A DNA stretch of 64,000 bases from Lachnospiraceae bacterium. GTDB lineage: Bacteria > Bacillota > Clostridia > Lachnospirales > Lachnospiraceae. Below, piece by piece: positions 16,193 to 24,796 of this stretch. Location of the stretch: the NCBI GenBank assembly GCA_910575565.1, contig CAJTFL010000020.1, forward strand, positions 1 through 64,000, written 5' to 3'. A model generated the notes under the pieces. That model made no database searches and was not told the origin of the DNA. It saw nothing but the letters and a program-made list of their open reading frames with translations. How positions within the stretch are numbered: position 1 is the stretch's first letter; the number at the start of each line of letters is the position of its first letter. The translations under genes and the position numbers were made by a program.

Positions 16193-16318
16193 TTATTTCT
16201 TATTGCGGCGCAGCCTTCTGGCTATCCATATGATCGCTTTCCCTGTTATATAGCAGTCCAGCATTATGATAAAAAGGAACTGCGTCATGATTACTGTGTT
16301 TGTCATGAATTCAAACAT
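16193..16318 (-). CDS. Small membrane protein of the prophage early operon
   Basis: 41 residues: MFEFMTNTVIMTQFLFIIMLDCYITGKAIIWIARRLRRNKK. One hydrophobic segment with a basic tail predicts a single inner-membrane helix with the C terminus inside. The ATG at 16318 follows AGAGGT; an in-frame ATG further upstream lacks a ribosome site. It lies between the DUF2815 gene and the polymerase. Function unknown. Confidence 0.5.
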   Translation of the reverse strand: MFEFMTNTVIMTQFLFIIMLDCYITGKAIIWIARRLRRNKK

Positions 16319-16384
16319 GTGCTTTACCTCTTGGTTTAATAATAGTGGGATGACGGGCAGGATACCCGCCATCCCGGTTGTCAC

Positions 16385-16957
16385 TTAGTCCAGGAAATCA
16401 TCGTTGTCATCGTCATCGAATCCGGCGAAGTCATCCTCTGCACGGCTGCGGCTTCCAAGCGGCTCACCGTCACGGATCTTCTGAAGGTTATTCAGACCGC
16501 AGGCGATACCCTTATTGCCGTTGGTGTTGAAGGCGTAGAAATTGATGCTTGCTCTGCCGTATACGCCGGAATAAACTTCGGAGCGTTCAAGGATAGGCTG
16601 GCGGTTGGCATCCACGATGCCCGGAGCCATATCAGAGTTGGCGTTGATGAAATAGCTATTCGCATAGGCATCATCGCCCTTGCGCTCACGGTCGCCGTCA
16701 CGCAACGGAGTCTTGATGTCTTCAAGAGCCGGAACGAACTTGCTGTTGCCCTTAAGCTTGGATTCGCCTTCTTCGTAGGCTGCCCTGATAGCGGCCTTGA
16801 TTTTGTCGATTGTGGCGGTATCGGACTTCGGGATGATCAGTGAAACGCTGTACTTCGGCTTTCCGCCGTTGATTGACTTGGGATCCCAGACGTTCGCGTA
16901 AGACCATCTTGTGTTGACACCGGTAACAACCTTTGTAGGAACTGTGAAATTTGACAT
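16385..16957 (-). CDS. DUF2815 phage single-strand DNA-binding-like protein
   Basis: 190 residues from the ATG at 16957, which follows AAGGAGGACA. It opens MSNFTVPTKVVTGVNTRWSY, then SINGGKPKYSVSLIIPKSD, with ASINFYAFNTNGNKGIACGLNNLQKI near the C terminus and an acidic tail (DDFAGFDDDDNDDFLD). This is the DUF2815 pattern. These proteins occur beside family A polymerases in Firmicute phages and are thought to coat single-stranded DNA; the acidic tail resembles that of SSB proteins. The neighbours fit a replication role. Confidence 0.85.
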   Translation of the reverse strand: MSNFTVPTKVVTGVNTRWSYANVWDPKSINGGKPKYSVSLIIPKSDTATIDKIKAAIRAAYEEGESKLKGNSKFVPALEDIKTPLRDGDRERKGDDAYANSYFINANSDMAPGIVDANRQPILERSEVYSGVYGRASINFYAFNTNGNKGIACGLNNLQKIRDGEPLGSRSRAEDDFAGFDDDDNDDFLD

Positions 16958-16970
16958 TGTATTGTCCTCC

Positions 16971-18092
16971 TTATTCTTCTTTGAAATCTTCATATGCTGT
17001 ATTGATCGCCGGTCTTTTATCTGACTCCGGCACCAGAACGGGTTTGCCCTGGGGCTTCGTGATGAGGGAACCGAGTATCTCCTCAAACTTCTTCTTACCC
17101 AGATGCTGGGTCATTGCTGTAATACCAAGAACCTTCTGTTCGTAAGGATCATATCCGGCAATCTTGACTGCATCCGCAACGGCGGTATCATCAATGTATT
17201 TCCGGGCGGATCTGCCTTCGACAACCTTGAAGCCGGGATAGCTGGTTCCTGAAAGTGCCTGCTGCAGGGCATATTCCTTGATGTCGTTTGCCCAGGCGGT
17301 GAGTTCATCTATCCTTAGAAGGATTGCAGCGATCTCTGCTTCATCTAAGTTCACCGGCATCTCAAAATCATACTGAGCGAGTTCCAGATTATATTCAGCG
17401 CGCTTACGGCAGGTTGCCTTTGCGTGGCAGAACTGGCAGTGGTCGCCGGCTGCAAATTCTCCTTCACCGTTGTAGGCGAGGGCGGCAGTAGGCTTTAATA
17501 CTTCCTCAGCCCATCTGAGTAATTCTTCCGTGGTGATTTCATAGGTGCTCACGTTATCCCGGCGCGGCTGGAAGATGGTCATCTTTATGGTCTTGATGTC
17601 ATAAAGAAAGTTGAATGCTGACCATGCTCCTAATGCGTAACACATCATCTGCGGATTCTCCTCCGCCTCAACCAGTACGCCGACTCCGTATTTGAAATCG
17701 ATGACCTGCAGGACATCGTCCGCCACGATCACGCAGTCCCCGGTTCCGAAGCCTTCCGGTACCCAATGGGAGAAATCCAGCCTCTGTTCAATGAGAACCT
17801 GCGGATCCTTGCAGTGCTTCTTCGCCTCTGCGACCTGTTCACAAACGTATGAACAGTATTCTTCAGCGCAGCTTTCCATTTCCTGATCGTAGTAGTCCAG
17901 GTTCTCTGTAGGAGCGGGAGAATCCCGGCCAAGCGATTTCTCAACTTTATGCTGACAAAGTTCATGTGCATCCGTTCCCTGTGCCGCATAGGGTGAGGCC
18001 TGTTCTGTTATCTCCGCGCACAGTTTCGCGCTTGGCGGGCAGGCGAGCCATCTGTGGGATGAGGATGCTGATAAAAACGCATGTTTAGGCAT
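16971..18092 (-). CDS. DUF2800 phage protein (RecB-like PD-(D/E)XK nuclease)
   Basis: 373 residues. It opens MPKHAFLSASSSHRWLACPPSAKL, followed by YAAQGTDAHELCQHKVE. The centre, VIVADDVLQVIDFKYGVGVLVEAEENPQMMCYALGAW, has the G-D..., I-D-F-K-Y and Q-M-x-Y-A-L pattern of RecB-type nucleases. A Cys cluster (CQFCHAKATC, about 232-241) fits the iron-sulphur or zinc motif of such nucleases. DUF2800 genes sit next to DUF2815 in Firmicute prophages. It starts within the end of the 18085-18507 gene (8-base overlap) and is 13 bases upstream of DUF2815, so the three are one operon. Confidence 0.85.
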   Translation of the reverse strand: MPKHAFLSASSSHRWLACPPSAKLCAEITEQASPYAAQGTDAHELCQHKVEKSLGRDSPAPTENLDYYDQEMESCAEEYCSYVCEQVAEAKKHCKDPQVLIEQRLDFSHWVPEGFGTGDCVIVADDVLQVIDFKYGVGVLVEAEENPQMMCYALGAWSAFNFLYDIKTIKMTIFQPRRDNVSTYEITTEELLRWAEEVLKPTAALAYNGEGEFAAGDHCQFCHAKATCRKRAEYNLELAQYDFEMPVNLDEAEIAAILLRIDELTAWANDIKEYALQQALSGTSYPGFKVVEGRSARKYIDDTAVADAVKIAGYDPYEQKVLGITAMTQHLGKKKFEEILGSLITKPQGKPVLVPESDKRPAINTAYEDFKEE

Positions 18093-18507
18093 CCTTCAAT
18101 CCCTCCGCTTCTTTGATTACCGTTTCATAGAGTTCCGGCTTAAGGGCGGTGATGTTATCAGCGCCGTGCTTCTTCAGAAGCTCTATCACTTCATTCCTAT
18201 GACCGGCCTGCGATACTTTAGCGAGAACCTTGCGGACATCTTCTTTTGAAAGAGTCTTCTCAGGCTTTGCTGCTGCGGCAGGCTTGGCCTCTTTCTTCTC
18301 AGTTTTCTTCGTAGCCGGCTTTGCATCCTCTGTATCAGAGAAGTAATCCTTTAAAGCTTTACCGGATGAGATGAGGACTTTGCCGCATTCTGCCAGTCCG
18401 TCGATGATCTCCATCATGTCTCTTAACTTTTCTGCTCCCTGCATGAGAGTTTCCCCGCAGGTCACGATTTCGTCCAACACCGTGGACAGTTCCTTCATTT
18501 TGCCCAT
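18085..18507 (-). CDS. Phage protein of unknown function with Ala/Lys linker
   Basis: 140 residues. A helical N terminus (LSTVLDEIVTCGETLMQGAEKLRDMMEIIDGLAECG) is joined by a Lys/Ala/Pro-rich linker (about 75-98) to a compact C-terminal domain, SKEDVRKVLAKVSQAGHRNEVIELLKKHGADNITALKPELYETVI. The latter resembles small helical domains often found in this position of Lachnospiraceae prophages. It overlaps the DUF2800 gene start. Not assigned to a function. Confidence 0.75.
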   Translation of the reverse strand: MGKMKELSTVLDEIVTCGETLMQGAEKLRDMMEIIDGLAECGKVLISSGKALKDYFSDTEDAKPATKKTEKKEAKPAAAAKPEKTLSKEDVRKVLAKVSQAGHRNEVIELLKKHGADNITALKPELYETVIKEAEGLKDA

Positions 18508-18509
18508 TT

Positions 18510-18674
18510 TTAACCTCCTTGGCTTGTCTTTGCTTTGCTTTCCTGTGTTCCAGATCGCGCAGCTGTTTCCATCTTTGTTGCGAGCCGCTTTGCGATGACG
18601 CTGATGGCAATGAGGATGTCCCTGAGTTCTTCGTCATAAACATCTGCACTAGCGGCTTTCTTATCAGCATCCAT
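18510..18674 (-). CDS. Small phage protein, first gene of the leftward early operon
   Basis: 54 residues: MDADKKAASADVYDEELRDI, then LIAISVIAKRLATKM and a polar tail. The ATG at 18674 follows AAAGGAGGAAG at good spacing; the longer frame to 19040 crosses the repeat region and has no ribosome site. It ends two bases before the next gene and is the promoter-proximal gene of the operon that leads to the polymerase. Function unknown. Confidence 0.6.
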   Translation of the reverse strand: MDADKKAASADVYDEELRDILIAISVIAKRLATKMETAARSGTQESKAKTSQGG

Positions 18675-18692
18675 AGCTACTTCCTCCTTTCC

Positions 18693-18986
18693 GGCTGACT
18701 TCCTGTCCTCCTGATTGGGAATGGAGATGAGCGGTGGGTTATGCACAACGGATTTTGAAAAATCTTTTGTTGTGGTTCCGATGGCACCGTTCCCGGGGGC
18801 TTCCTGTTCTCTTGGTTGGGTATGGAGATGGGCACGTAGGTTTGCACAAAGGAAAATGAAAAAGATCCGCCAGGAGGTTCGGCGGATTTTGCTTATAAAA
18901 AGGAAGCGAAACAAAAACGTGAAAAAAATAAAAGTTCGGTTGTGCATGTCACCCCTGTCATCTCCATTACCAGATAGGGAAGCCGG
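18693..18986. repeat. Three iteron-like repeats between divergent early operons
   Basis: Copy 1 (about 18693-18763) and copy 2 (about 18796-18866) are direct, about 100 bp apart. Copy 3 (18936-18986) is inverted. All share ATGGAGATG, a 6-10 nt spacer with GGT or GGG, and TGCACAA. Copies 1 and 3 also share CCGGCT about 25-35 bp upstream of ATGGAGATG. They fill the gap between leftward and rightward replication genes, the usual place for a phage origin or divergent promoter. Confidence 0.6.
18865..18892 (+). terminator. Hairpin in the divergent region
   Basis: ATCCGCC and GGCGGAT pair across nine bases, followed by TTTGC, just after iteron copy 2. It may be an attenuator for rightward transcription or part of the origin. 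Confidence 0.45.
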
Positions 18987-19365
18987 AAGGCTTCTACTTC
19001 TTAATGAAAGGGGTGCAGAGCCTATAAACCCACCAATCATTTACATTGCGTCAGCGTATTCCGGGGATATTGAAGCGAATGTGGAAAAGACAAAGGAATA
19101 TAGCAGGCGAGTGATCCGAAGCGGAGGTGTTCCGTTCAACCCGATCCTGAACCTTCATGGAGTGCTGAATGAGGAATCTGACAGGGACACGGCGATCAAC
19201 CTGGATCTTTCCTTAATGAAAAGATGTGACGAGCTGTGGGTGTTCGGAGAGCCGACTGCCGACATGGAGATTGAGATCACGAAGGCGGAGAGGATTGGGA
19301 TGACGATACGGAGATTTGCCGGGGAAATGGAGGAAATCTATGAAGACAGATGGAAGCAACATTGA
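18946..19365 (+). CDS. DUF4406 (nucleoside 2-deoxyribosyltransferase-like) protein
   Basis: The conserved part, PIIYIASAYSGDIEANVEKTKEYSRRVIRSGGVPFNPILNL...DLSLMKRCDELWVFGE, is the DUF4406 fold, related to nucleoside deoxyribosyltransferases and common in phages. The start is unclear. An ATG at 18946 and a GTG at 18919 lie inside or beside repeat copy 3. The expected position of Met, 20 codons into the 18946 frame region (19024), is ATA in a good context (AAAGGGGTG ten bases upstream), so the true start codon may have mutated from ATG to ATA. Likely role is nucleotide metabolism or sensing during replication. Confidence 0.72.
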   Translation: MSPLSSPLPDREAGRLLLLNERGAEPINPPIIYIASAYSGDIEANVEKTKEYSRRVIRSGGVPFNPILNLHGVLNEESDRDTAINLDLSLMKRCDELWVFGEPTADMEIEITKAERIGMTIRRFAGEMEEIYEDRWKQH

Positions 19366-19414
19366 TGACAGAAGAGACAGGCAGGTTGTTTTGCCGGAGG
19401 GAGGATCGATATGA
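19340..19414 (+). CDS. 24-residue ORF coupled to the primase gene
   Basis: ATG at 19340 with GGAGG eight bases upstream, encoding MKTDGSNIDDRRDRQVVLPE plus four residues, ending at TGA 19412-19414. The stop overlaps the primase start (ATATGAG), so ribosomes finishing it could restart on the primase. It overlaps the end of the DUF4406 gene in another frame. It may be a translational-coupling leader rather than a functional peptide. Confidence 0.4.
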   Translation: MKTDGSNIDDRRDRQVVLPEGGSI

Positions 19415-21720
19415 GATTTGATTTATGTGTGGCGGATTGCACCGGAGATAAGACGAATGTTCATTATCCCAACCACGCTGAGATAAACAATGCCGATGAG
19501 CTGGCGGCTGCTATCGCAAAGGATAACACCTGCGGACAGTTCAAAGGCGATTACAGAAGTAATGACAACTTCATAAAGTGTAACTGCATCGTGATGGACT
19601 GTGATAACGATTATACGGAAAATCCTGATGAAATGATAACACTGGAAGGCGCTGCCGGCCTGGAGCCGGATGTCGCGGTGGCGGTTGCTCCGAGCCGTAA
19701 CAACATGAAGCCAAAAAACGGCAAGGTTCCGAGACCGAAGATGCATTGCTTTTACCCTATAGAAGAGACGACGGATGCGGAATATGTAGCTGCATTGAAA
19801 CGAGGTATCCATGAAAAATATCCTTTTTTCGATGTAAAAGCTCTGGATGCATCAAGGTTTATCTTCGGGGCGGATGTGGATCCGGCGGATATTGTATGGC
19901 ATGAAGGATGGATGTCCATTGAAGATGTGATCACGCCTGTATATGAATCGGAGAATACAGGGACAACGGCAGCGGTATCGACAAGCAAGGCCTATAGGAG
20001 TTCTGGCATGATACCGGTTGGCGAACGCAATGGAACCTTATCCAGATATGCCGGGGCGCTGCTTAAGAGGCTTGGAGTGAATGAGTATTCTCGGGACGCG
20101 TTCCTTCGCCGGGCTGAATGTTGCGAGGAACCTCTTTCGGAGTCGGAACTGAAGACAATCTGGAATTCGGCTGTAAAGTTCTACCGCACGAAGGTATGCA
20201 CGCAGGAAGGATATGTCGCACCGGATGATTATGAGGATGATTTCGGAAAAGCCGGCAGCCTGAAGCCGGGCGACTATTCGGATATTGGCGAGGCGAAGGC
20301 TTTCGTAAAGGAATATGGGGAAATGGTCCGCTTTACCACAGCGACCGATTATCTCATTTATGACGGCAAGGTATGGAATGAGTCTAAGCAGCGGGCGGTC
20401 GGCGTGATGGAGGAATTTCTGGATATGCAGCTTGCGGATGCGCTGCTGTTGTGCGCGGTGACCAAGCAGGCGGTTATCGATGCCGGTGCCGATCAGGCGG
20501 CGGTTGAGTCTGGGGGCAAACGAGATATCAAGGATTTTTCCGATGATCAGATGAAGCTCTTCATGGAGTATCTGGAAGCCAGGGCTTACTTTGCCTTCGT
20601 CATGAAACGCAGGGATATGAAGTATGTCACGTCAACGCTGCAGGCGGCGAAGCCTATGGTGGAAATCAATGTCGATGAGCTGGATGCGGATCCGTATCTT
20701 CTGAATACGCCTGCCGGAACCATTGATCTCCGTAAGGGCGTGCACAGTTTGAGCCCGCATAATCCGCTTGATTATATTACGAAGATCACGGCGGTATCAC
20801 CTTCGGATGACGGCAGGGATGAATGGCTGGAGCAGCTTGACCGCACGTTCCTGGGAAATGATGAAACCATTACCTATACACGCCAGTCGATGGGTGAAAC
20901 GCTGTTCGGGCGTGTGGAAGAGGAAAAGCTGACGATCGCTTACGGTAAAGGCCGGAACGGGAAATCAACGGTCTTCAATTCTGAGGCAGCGGTTATGGGA
21001 TCTTATGCCGGGACCATATCGGCGGACATCCTGACTGCCGGATGCAAGCGCAACCCTAAGCCGGAGATTGCTGAACTTAAGGGCAAGCGCTTCCTGATCG
21101 CCGGTGAACTGGAAGAGGGCGTGAGGCTGTCTACTTCCATCGTGAAGCAGCTTTGCAGCACTGACCGTATTAAGGGCGAGAAAAAGTATAAGGATCCATT
21201 TGACTTTATACCCACGCATTCCATCGTGCTTTTTACCAACCATCTGCCGAAGGTGTCCGCAATGGATGATGGAATCTGGCGCAGGCTTGTGGTCATTCCT
21301 TTTAACGCGAAGTTTGAAGGCAAGAATGACATCAAGAATTATACCCAGTACCTGATTGAGCATTCAGGCGGATACATCCTGAAGTGGATGATCGAGGGTG
21401 CGAAAGAAGCGTAAGAGAAGGACTTTGATATTGAGAAGCCTAGGGATGTCCAGGAAGCTATCGCCAAATATAAGGCTGACTGTGACTGGTTTTCGCATTT
21501 TCTGGAGGAATGCTGCGAGGTGGATCCTGATTATGAGGAAAAGTCTGGCGATTTCTATGCGGCTTACCGTGCGTACTGTGCAAGGACAGGGGATTTTACC
21601 AGAAGCACAACGGAGTTCTATACAGAGGTCGAGAACCGTGGCTTTACCCGTCAGAAGCGTAAAGACGGGCGTTTCGTCAAGGGTTTGAAACTGGCTGAGG
21701 ACGGCGGCGACTTCGTGTGA
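19411..21720 (+). pseudogene. Phage primase-helicase (D5/P4 type) with in-frame TAA
   Basis: The frame from 19411 (GGGAGG upstream) encodes an N-terminal primase-like region (VMDCDNDYTENPDE; HCFYPIEETTDAEY; DASRFIFGADVDP) and a C-terminal SF3-type ATPase: Walker A GKGRNGKST (about 510), FLIAGELEEG, and SIVLFTNHLPKV. TAA at 21412-21414 stops it at residue 667. The same frame then runs uninterrupted to 21720 as EKDFDIEKPRDVQEAIAKYKADCDWFSHFLEECC..., the normal D5-type C-terminal domain. A CAA to TAA change would explain it. The product lacks about 102 residues that usually bind DNA or partners, so replication is probably impaired. Confidence 0.88.
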
Positions 21721-21877
21721 TGACGGTCGTGACAGTCAGTTCATAAACATTTACAGTTTTGCTTTTTACTGATTGGTGACGGTCTTGACAGTCTTATCAT
21801 AAAACCCCTTTAGGGCAGAAATTTATCATTTTTTATCTATATATAGATGTTTTGGAAATGATTGTCACGACTGTCAC
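21721..21877. repeat. TGACGGTCxTGACAGTC repeats, two direct and one inverted
   Basis: TGACGGTCGTGACAGTC at 21721-21737, TGACGGTCTTGACAGTC at 21777-21793, and an inverted copy (TGACAGTCGTGACA read on the minus strand) at 21863-21877. They lie in the gap between the primase and the VRR-NUC gene and look like regulator or origin binding sites. Confidence 0.6.
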
Positions 21878-21920
21878 CGGGTCAGTGGAAAGCCGTATGA
21901 ATAAAGGCTTGGAGGCATTT

Positions 21921-22214
21921 ATGAGAGAAAAAGATATAGAACAGAAAATCGTTTCAGCTGTTAAACGCCGTGGCGGGATATGCCCGAAGTGGGTGTCACC
22001 TGGCTTTGACGGAGTCCCGGACCGTATAGCCATATTTCCGATGGCGAAGATCTGCTTCATTGAGGTCAAGGCGTCTGGCAAGAAGCCGCGTCCGCTGCAA
22101 AAGGCAAGGCATAAGCAGCTGAGGCATTTCGGATTCAGGGTATATGTCATCGACTGTGAGGAACAGATTGACGCGATGTTTGAAGAGATGGGAGGCAGGG
22201 CAAATGAAGTATAA
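21921..22214 (+). CDS. VRR-NUC domain nuclease
   Basis: 97 residues: MREKDIEQKIVSAVKRRGGI, then GFDGVPDRIAIFPMAKICFIEVKASGKKPRPLQKARH. The G-V-P-D-R and F-I-E-V-K motifs are the PD-(D/E)XK active site of virus-type replication-repair nucleases, which act on branched DNA. The ATG at 21921 was preferred because TTGGAGG precedes it; ATGs at 21852 and 21897 overlap the repeat region. It overlaps the helicase start by eleven bases and belongs to the rightward replication module. Confidence 0.85.
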   Translation: MREKDIEQKIVSAVKRRGGICPKWVSPGFDGVPDRIAIFPMAKICFIEVKASGKKPRPLQKARHKQLRHFGFRVYVIDCEEQIDAMFEEMGGRANEV

Positions 22215-23568
22215 ACCACATAATTATCAGCAGTTTGCTATCGACTTTATCCTGAAGAATCCGGTAGCGGCCATATTCCTGGATATGGGTATGGGAAAAA
22301 CGAGTCTTACCCTCATGGCGATACTTCATCTTCTGTATGACAGCTTTGAGGTGAAAAAGGTGCTGATCATAGCGCCGCTTCGGGTTGCAAAGCATACATG
22401 GTCGGATGAAATAGCCAAATGGGATGAGTTCGGAATCTTGAGATATTCCATAGTGGTGGGAACGGCTGCAGAGAGGCTGGCGGCACTGAGGAAGGATGCA
22501 GATATTTATATTATCAACAGGGAAAATGTACCCTGGCTGGTTGAGAAAAGTGGGATGCCCTTTGATTTTGACATGATCGTGATCGATGAACTTTCATCCT
22601 TCAAAAACAGCCAGGCGAAAAGGTTCAAGTCCCTGATGAGGGTAAGACCGAAGGCAAGCAGGGTCGTGGGACTTACCGGAACGCCGACTGGTAGCGGCGG
22701 ATATATGGATCTGTTTGCGGAATTCAAGGTGCTGGATATGGGTGAGAGGCTTGGAAGGTTTATCGGGCAGTACAGGCTGAACTTCTTCAGGCCTGCGGCA
22801 ACGAACGGACAGATCGTTTACAGCTATAGCCTTCTTCCGGGAGCGGAGGATGCGATCAATAAAAGGATTTCCGATATCACGATTTCCTTGAAGGCGGTAG
22901 ACCATCTTGATATGCCGGAACTGATTTCAACAGAATATCCGGTATACATGAGTGATTCTGAGAAAAAGAATTATGAGGATATGAAAAAGGATCTGATCCT
23001 TGATATGGCGGATGGAGAAGTGACGGCTGCCAATGCGGCGGCTCTTTCTGGAAAGCTTACCCAGATGGCGAACGGCGCTGTATATGCCGATGACGAAACG
23101 GTTATCAGGATTCATGACCGGAAGATTGAAGCCCTGGAAGATATTATCGAGGCAGCAGTTGGGAAGCCTGTCATGGTGGTGTACTGGTATCGGCATGATA
23201 AGGAGAGGATTTCCGAAGGATTGAACAAAATGGGTATTCCCTTTGAGTGCATTGATTCCGATGCCAGCATTGAGAGATGGAATAAGGGTGAGCTTCCAGT
23301 GGCACTGTGTCATCCGGCGTCATCCGGGCACGGGCTTAACCTTCAGGAATCCGGCAGCAATACGATGGTATTTTTCGGAATCCCCTGGAGCCTTGAACTG
23401 TATCAGCAGACGGTGGCGAGGCTTTGGAGACAGGGTCAGAAAAACAGCACGGTTACGATCATCCATATCGTGACTAAGGGTACGATTGATGAACGCATTA
23501 TGAAAGCCCTGTCTGATAAGAACCTGACTCAGGCAGCATTGATAGATGCGGTGAAGGCTCAGCTTTAG
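22204..23568 (+). CDS. Phage SNF2-family DEAD/DEAH helicase
   Basis: 454 residues. DMGMGKTSL is Walker A (about residue 28), VIDELSSFKNSQAKRFK is the D-E-L-S form of motif II, and GLTGTPTGSG is motif III. The C-terminal half has HPASSGHGLNLQ and RLWRQGQKNSTVTIIHIVTKGTIDERI, the SNF2 motif V-VI region. Such stand-alone SNF2 proteins are standard in Firmicute prophages next to VRR-NUC. The ATG at 22204 has GGGAGG ten bases upstream. It likely remodels or unwinds replication intermediates together with the nuclease. Confidence 0.92.
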   Translation: MKYKPHNYQQFAIDFILKNPVAAIFLDMGMGKTSLTLMAILHLLYDSFEVKKVLIIAPLRVAKHTWSDEIAKWDEFGILRYSIVVGTAAERLAALRKDADIYIINRENVPWLVEKSGMPFDFDMIVIDELSSFKNSQAKRFKSLMRVRPKASRVVGLTGTPTGSGGYMDLFAEFKVLDMGERLGRFIGQYRLNFFRPAATNGQIVYSYSLLPGAEDAINKRISDITISLKAVDHLDMPELISTEYPVYMSDSEKKNYEDMKKDLILDMADGEVTAANAAALSGKLTQMANGAVYADDETVIRIHDRKIEALEDIIEAAVGKPVMVVYWYRHDKERISEGLNKMGIPFECIDSDASIERWNKGELPVALCHPASSGHGLNLQESGSNTMVFFGIPWSLELYQQTVARLWRQGQKNSTVTIIHIVTKGTIDERIMKALSDKNLTQAALIDAVKAQL

Positions 23569-23581
23569 GAGGTAAGTGCCT

Positions 23582-23866
23582 ATGGCGGGAAATAAGAATC
23601 TGGCAGAGGATCCGTATGAGCGATTGGCGAATGCCATTATCCTTCAGGCTGTTTCTGATTACAGGACGGCGCTGAAGAAGATTAAGGTTCATCCGAAGAA
23701 CCGACAGGCAAAAGATGAGGCTTTGGAGGTCGAGAGGTTTTTCTGTTCCGGCTGGTATCAGCAGCTTACATCCGTGGATGGGGAATACCTGATCAAAAGG
23801 CTTCAGGACGAAGTGAGACAATCAGAGTCAATCCGAGGGAAGAAAAATAAATCCGATCGGAGGTAG
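23582..23866 (+). CDS. Small phage protein of unknown function
   Basis: 94 residues: MAGNKNLAEDPYERLANAII...DYRTALKKIKVHPKNRQAKDEALEVERFFCSGWYQQLTSVDGEYLIKRLQDEV. The ATG at 23582 follows TTAGGAGGTAA. A protein of this form often sits between the SNF2 helicase and the DUF1492 gene in Lachnospiraceae prophages. The F-F-x-S-x-W-Y-x-x-L-T core is also seen in phage proteins with this neighbourhood. Biochemical role unknown; possibly a regulator of the late switch. Confidence 0.75.
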   Translation: MAGNKNLAEDPYERLANAIILQAVSDYRTALKKIKVHPKNRQAKDEALEVERFFCSGWYQQLTSVDGEYLIKRLQDEVRQSESIRGKKNKSDRR

Positions 23867-23869
23867 CTT

Positions 23870-24301
23870 ATGAACAGACATCAGCAGGAAGCTAAGAAAT
23901 ATTTATCACAGGCATTCGGACTGAACCAACGAATTGAGAGCAAGCTTGGACAGATTGAGGATCTTCATGATCTGGCAACGAAAGCAACGGTGACATATTC
24001 GGACATGCCGAAGAGCCCGAACAGGGATGGTTCCAGAATGGAAGATGCCATTATCAAGATCATCGACCTGGAGAATGAGAACAATCTGGATATGATGAAG
24101 CTTGTGGAACTGAAGAAGGATATCATCCGCAGGATCAAGGCTGTGGAGAGCGCCGAACTTCAGACGATACTGAAACTCAGGTATCTGTCCTATATGAGAT
24201 GGGAAGAGATTGCAATCGAGCTTGGATACGGAATCGATAATGTATTCCGTCTTCACAGGAATGCGCTGGATGAAATCGAGATTCCGGAAAGAATACAGTA
24301 A
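23870..24301 (+). CDS. DUF1492-type (ArpU/sigma-like) phage regulator
   Basis: 143 residues, mostly helical: a long N-terminal coiled region (HQQEAKKYLSQAFGLNQRIESKL), a middle LENENNLDMMKLVELKKDIIRRIKAVESAELQTILKLRYLSYMRWEEIAIELGYGIDNVFRLHRNALDEI. The last 50 residues form a sigma-region-4-like helix-turn-helix. DUF1492 and ArpU proteins switch on late (packaging and structural) genes in Firmicute phages. It sits just before the HNH-terminase block, as expected. The GGAGG of AGGTAGCTT is close to the ATG at 23870. Confidence 0.82.
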   Translation: MNRHQQEAKKYLSQAFGLNQRIESKLGQIEDLHDLATKATVTYSDMPKSPNRDGSRMEDAIIKIIDLENENNLDMMKLVELKKDIIRRIKAVESAELQTILKLRYLSYMRWEEIAIELGYGIDNVFRLHRNALDEIEIPERIQ

Positions 24302-24420
24302 AATCAAGTTCGATACAGTAAGCCTATATGATAATGTTAAGATGGCAAAAGCGAAAGATGAGGAAGCCGTTGTGGAGGAATCTGCAGCGGCTTTTTCCGT
24401 GGAAGAAAGAAGGTGGACAG

Positions 24421-24792
24421 ATGCCGAGAAAACCGAAGAAGCCGTGTGCTTATCCGGGCTGTCCCAACCTTACGGAAGGGAGATACTGTCCGGAACATCA
24501 GAGCAAGGTGAACAGTGAGTATGAGAAGTATGGGCGTGATCCCAGGACAAAGAAGTGTTATGGAAGGGTGTGGAAAAGGATCCGCGATAAGTATGTGATG
24601 GAGCATCCGTTCTGTGAGTTGTGCTTCCAGCGTGGAGTGATAGTTCCTACGGAAGAGGTTCATCATAAGAAGCCGCTGAGTGAAGGTGGCACGCATGATC
24701 GGAGTAATCTGATCGCGCTGTGCAAGTCGTGTCACTCGCGCATACACGCAGAGAGGGGAGACCGATGGGGAAAGCACCCGGAGGGGGAGTGA
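24421..24792 (+). CDS. HNH endonuclease of the packaging module
   Basis: 123 residues. An N-terminal zinc-binding start (KPCAYPGCPNLTEGRYCPEH), then a typical HNH core: CELCFQRGVIVPTEEVHHKKPLSEGGTHDRSNLIALCKSCHSRIHAERG, with C-x2-C, H-H, N and C-x2-C-H in place. The ATG at 24421 follows GAAGGTGGACAG. HNH enzymes next to terminase in HK97-like phages are needed for cutting at cos sites during packaging, which matches this neighbourhood. All catalytic residues are present. Confidence 0.9.
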   Translation: MPRKPKKPCAYPGCPNLTEGRYCPEHQSKVNSEYEKYGRDPRTKKCYGRVWKRIRDKYVMEHPFCELCFQRGVIVPTEEVHHKKPLSEGGTHDRSNLIALCKSCHSRIHAERGDRWGKHPEGE

Positions 24793-24796
24793 AAAT

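Noticed and set aside
21412..21414. Stop-codon reassignment of TAA by the phage
   Set aside because: Other prophage genes end properly at TAA and do not carry frequent in-frame TAA, so recoding is not supported.
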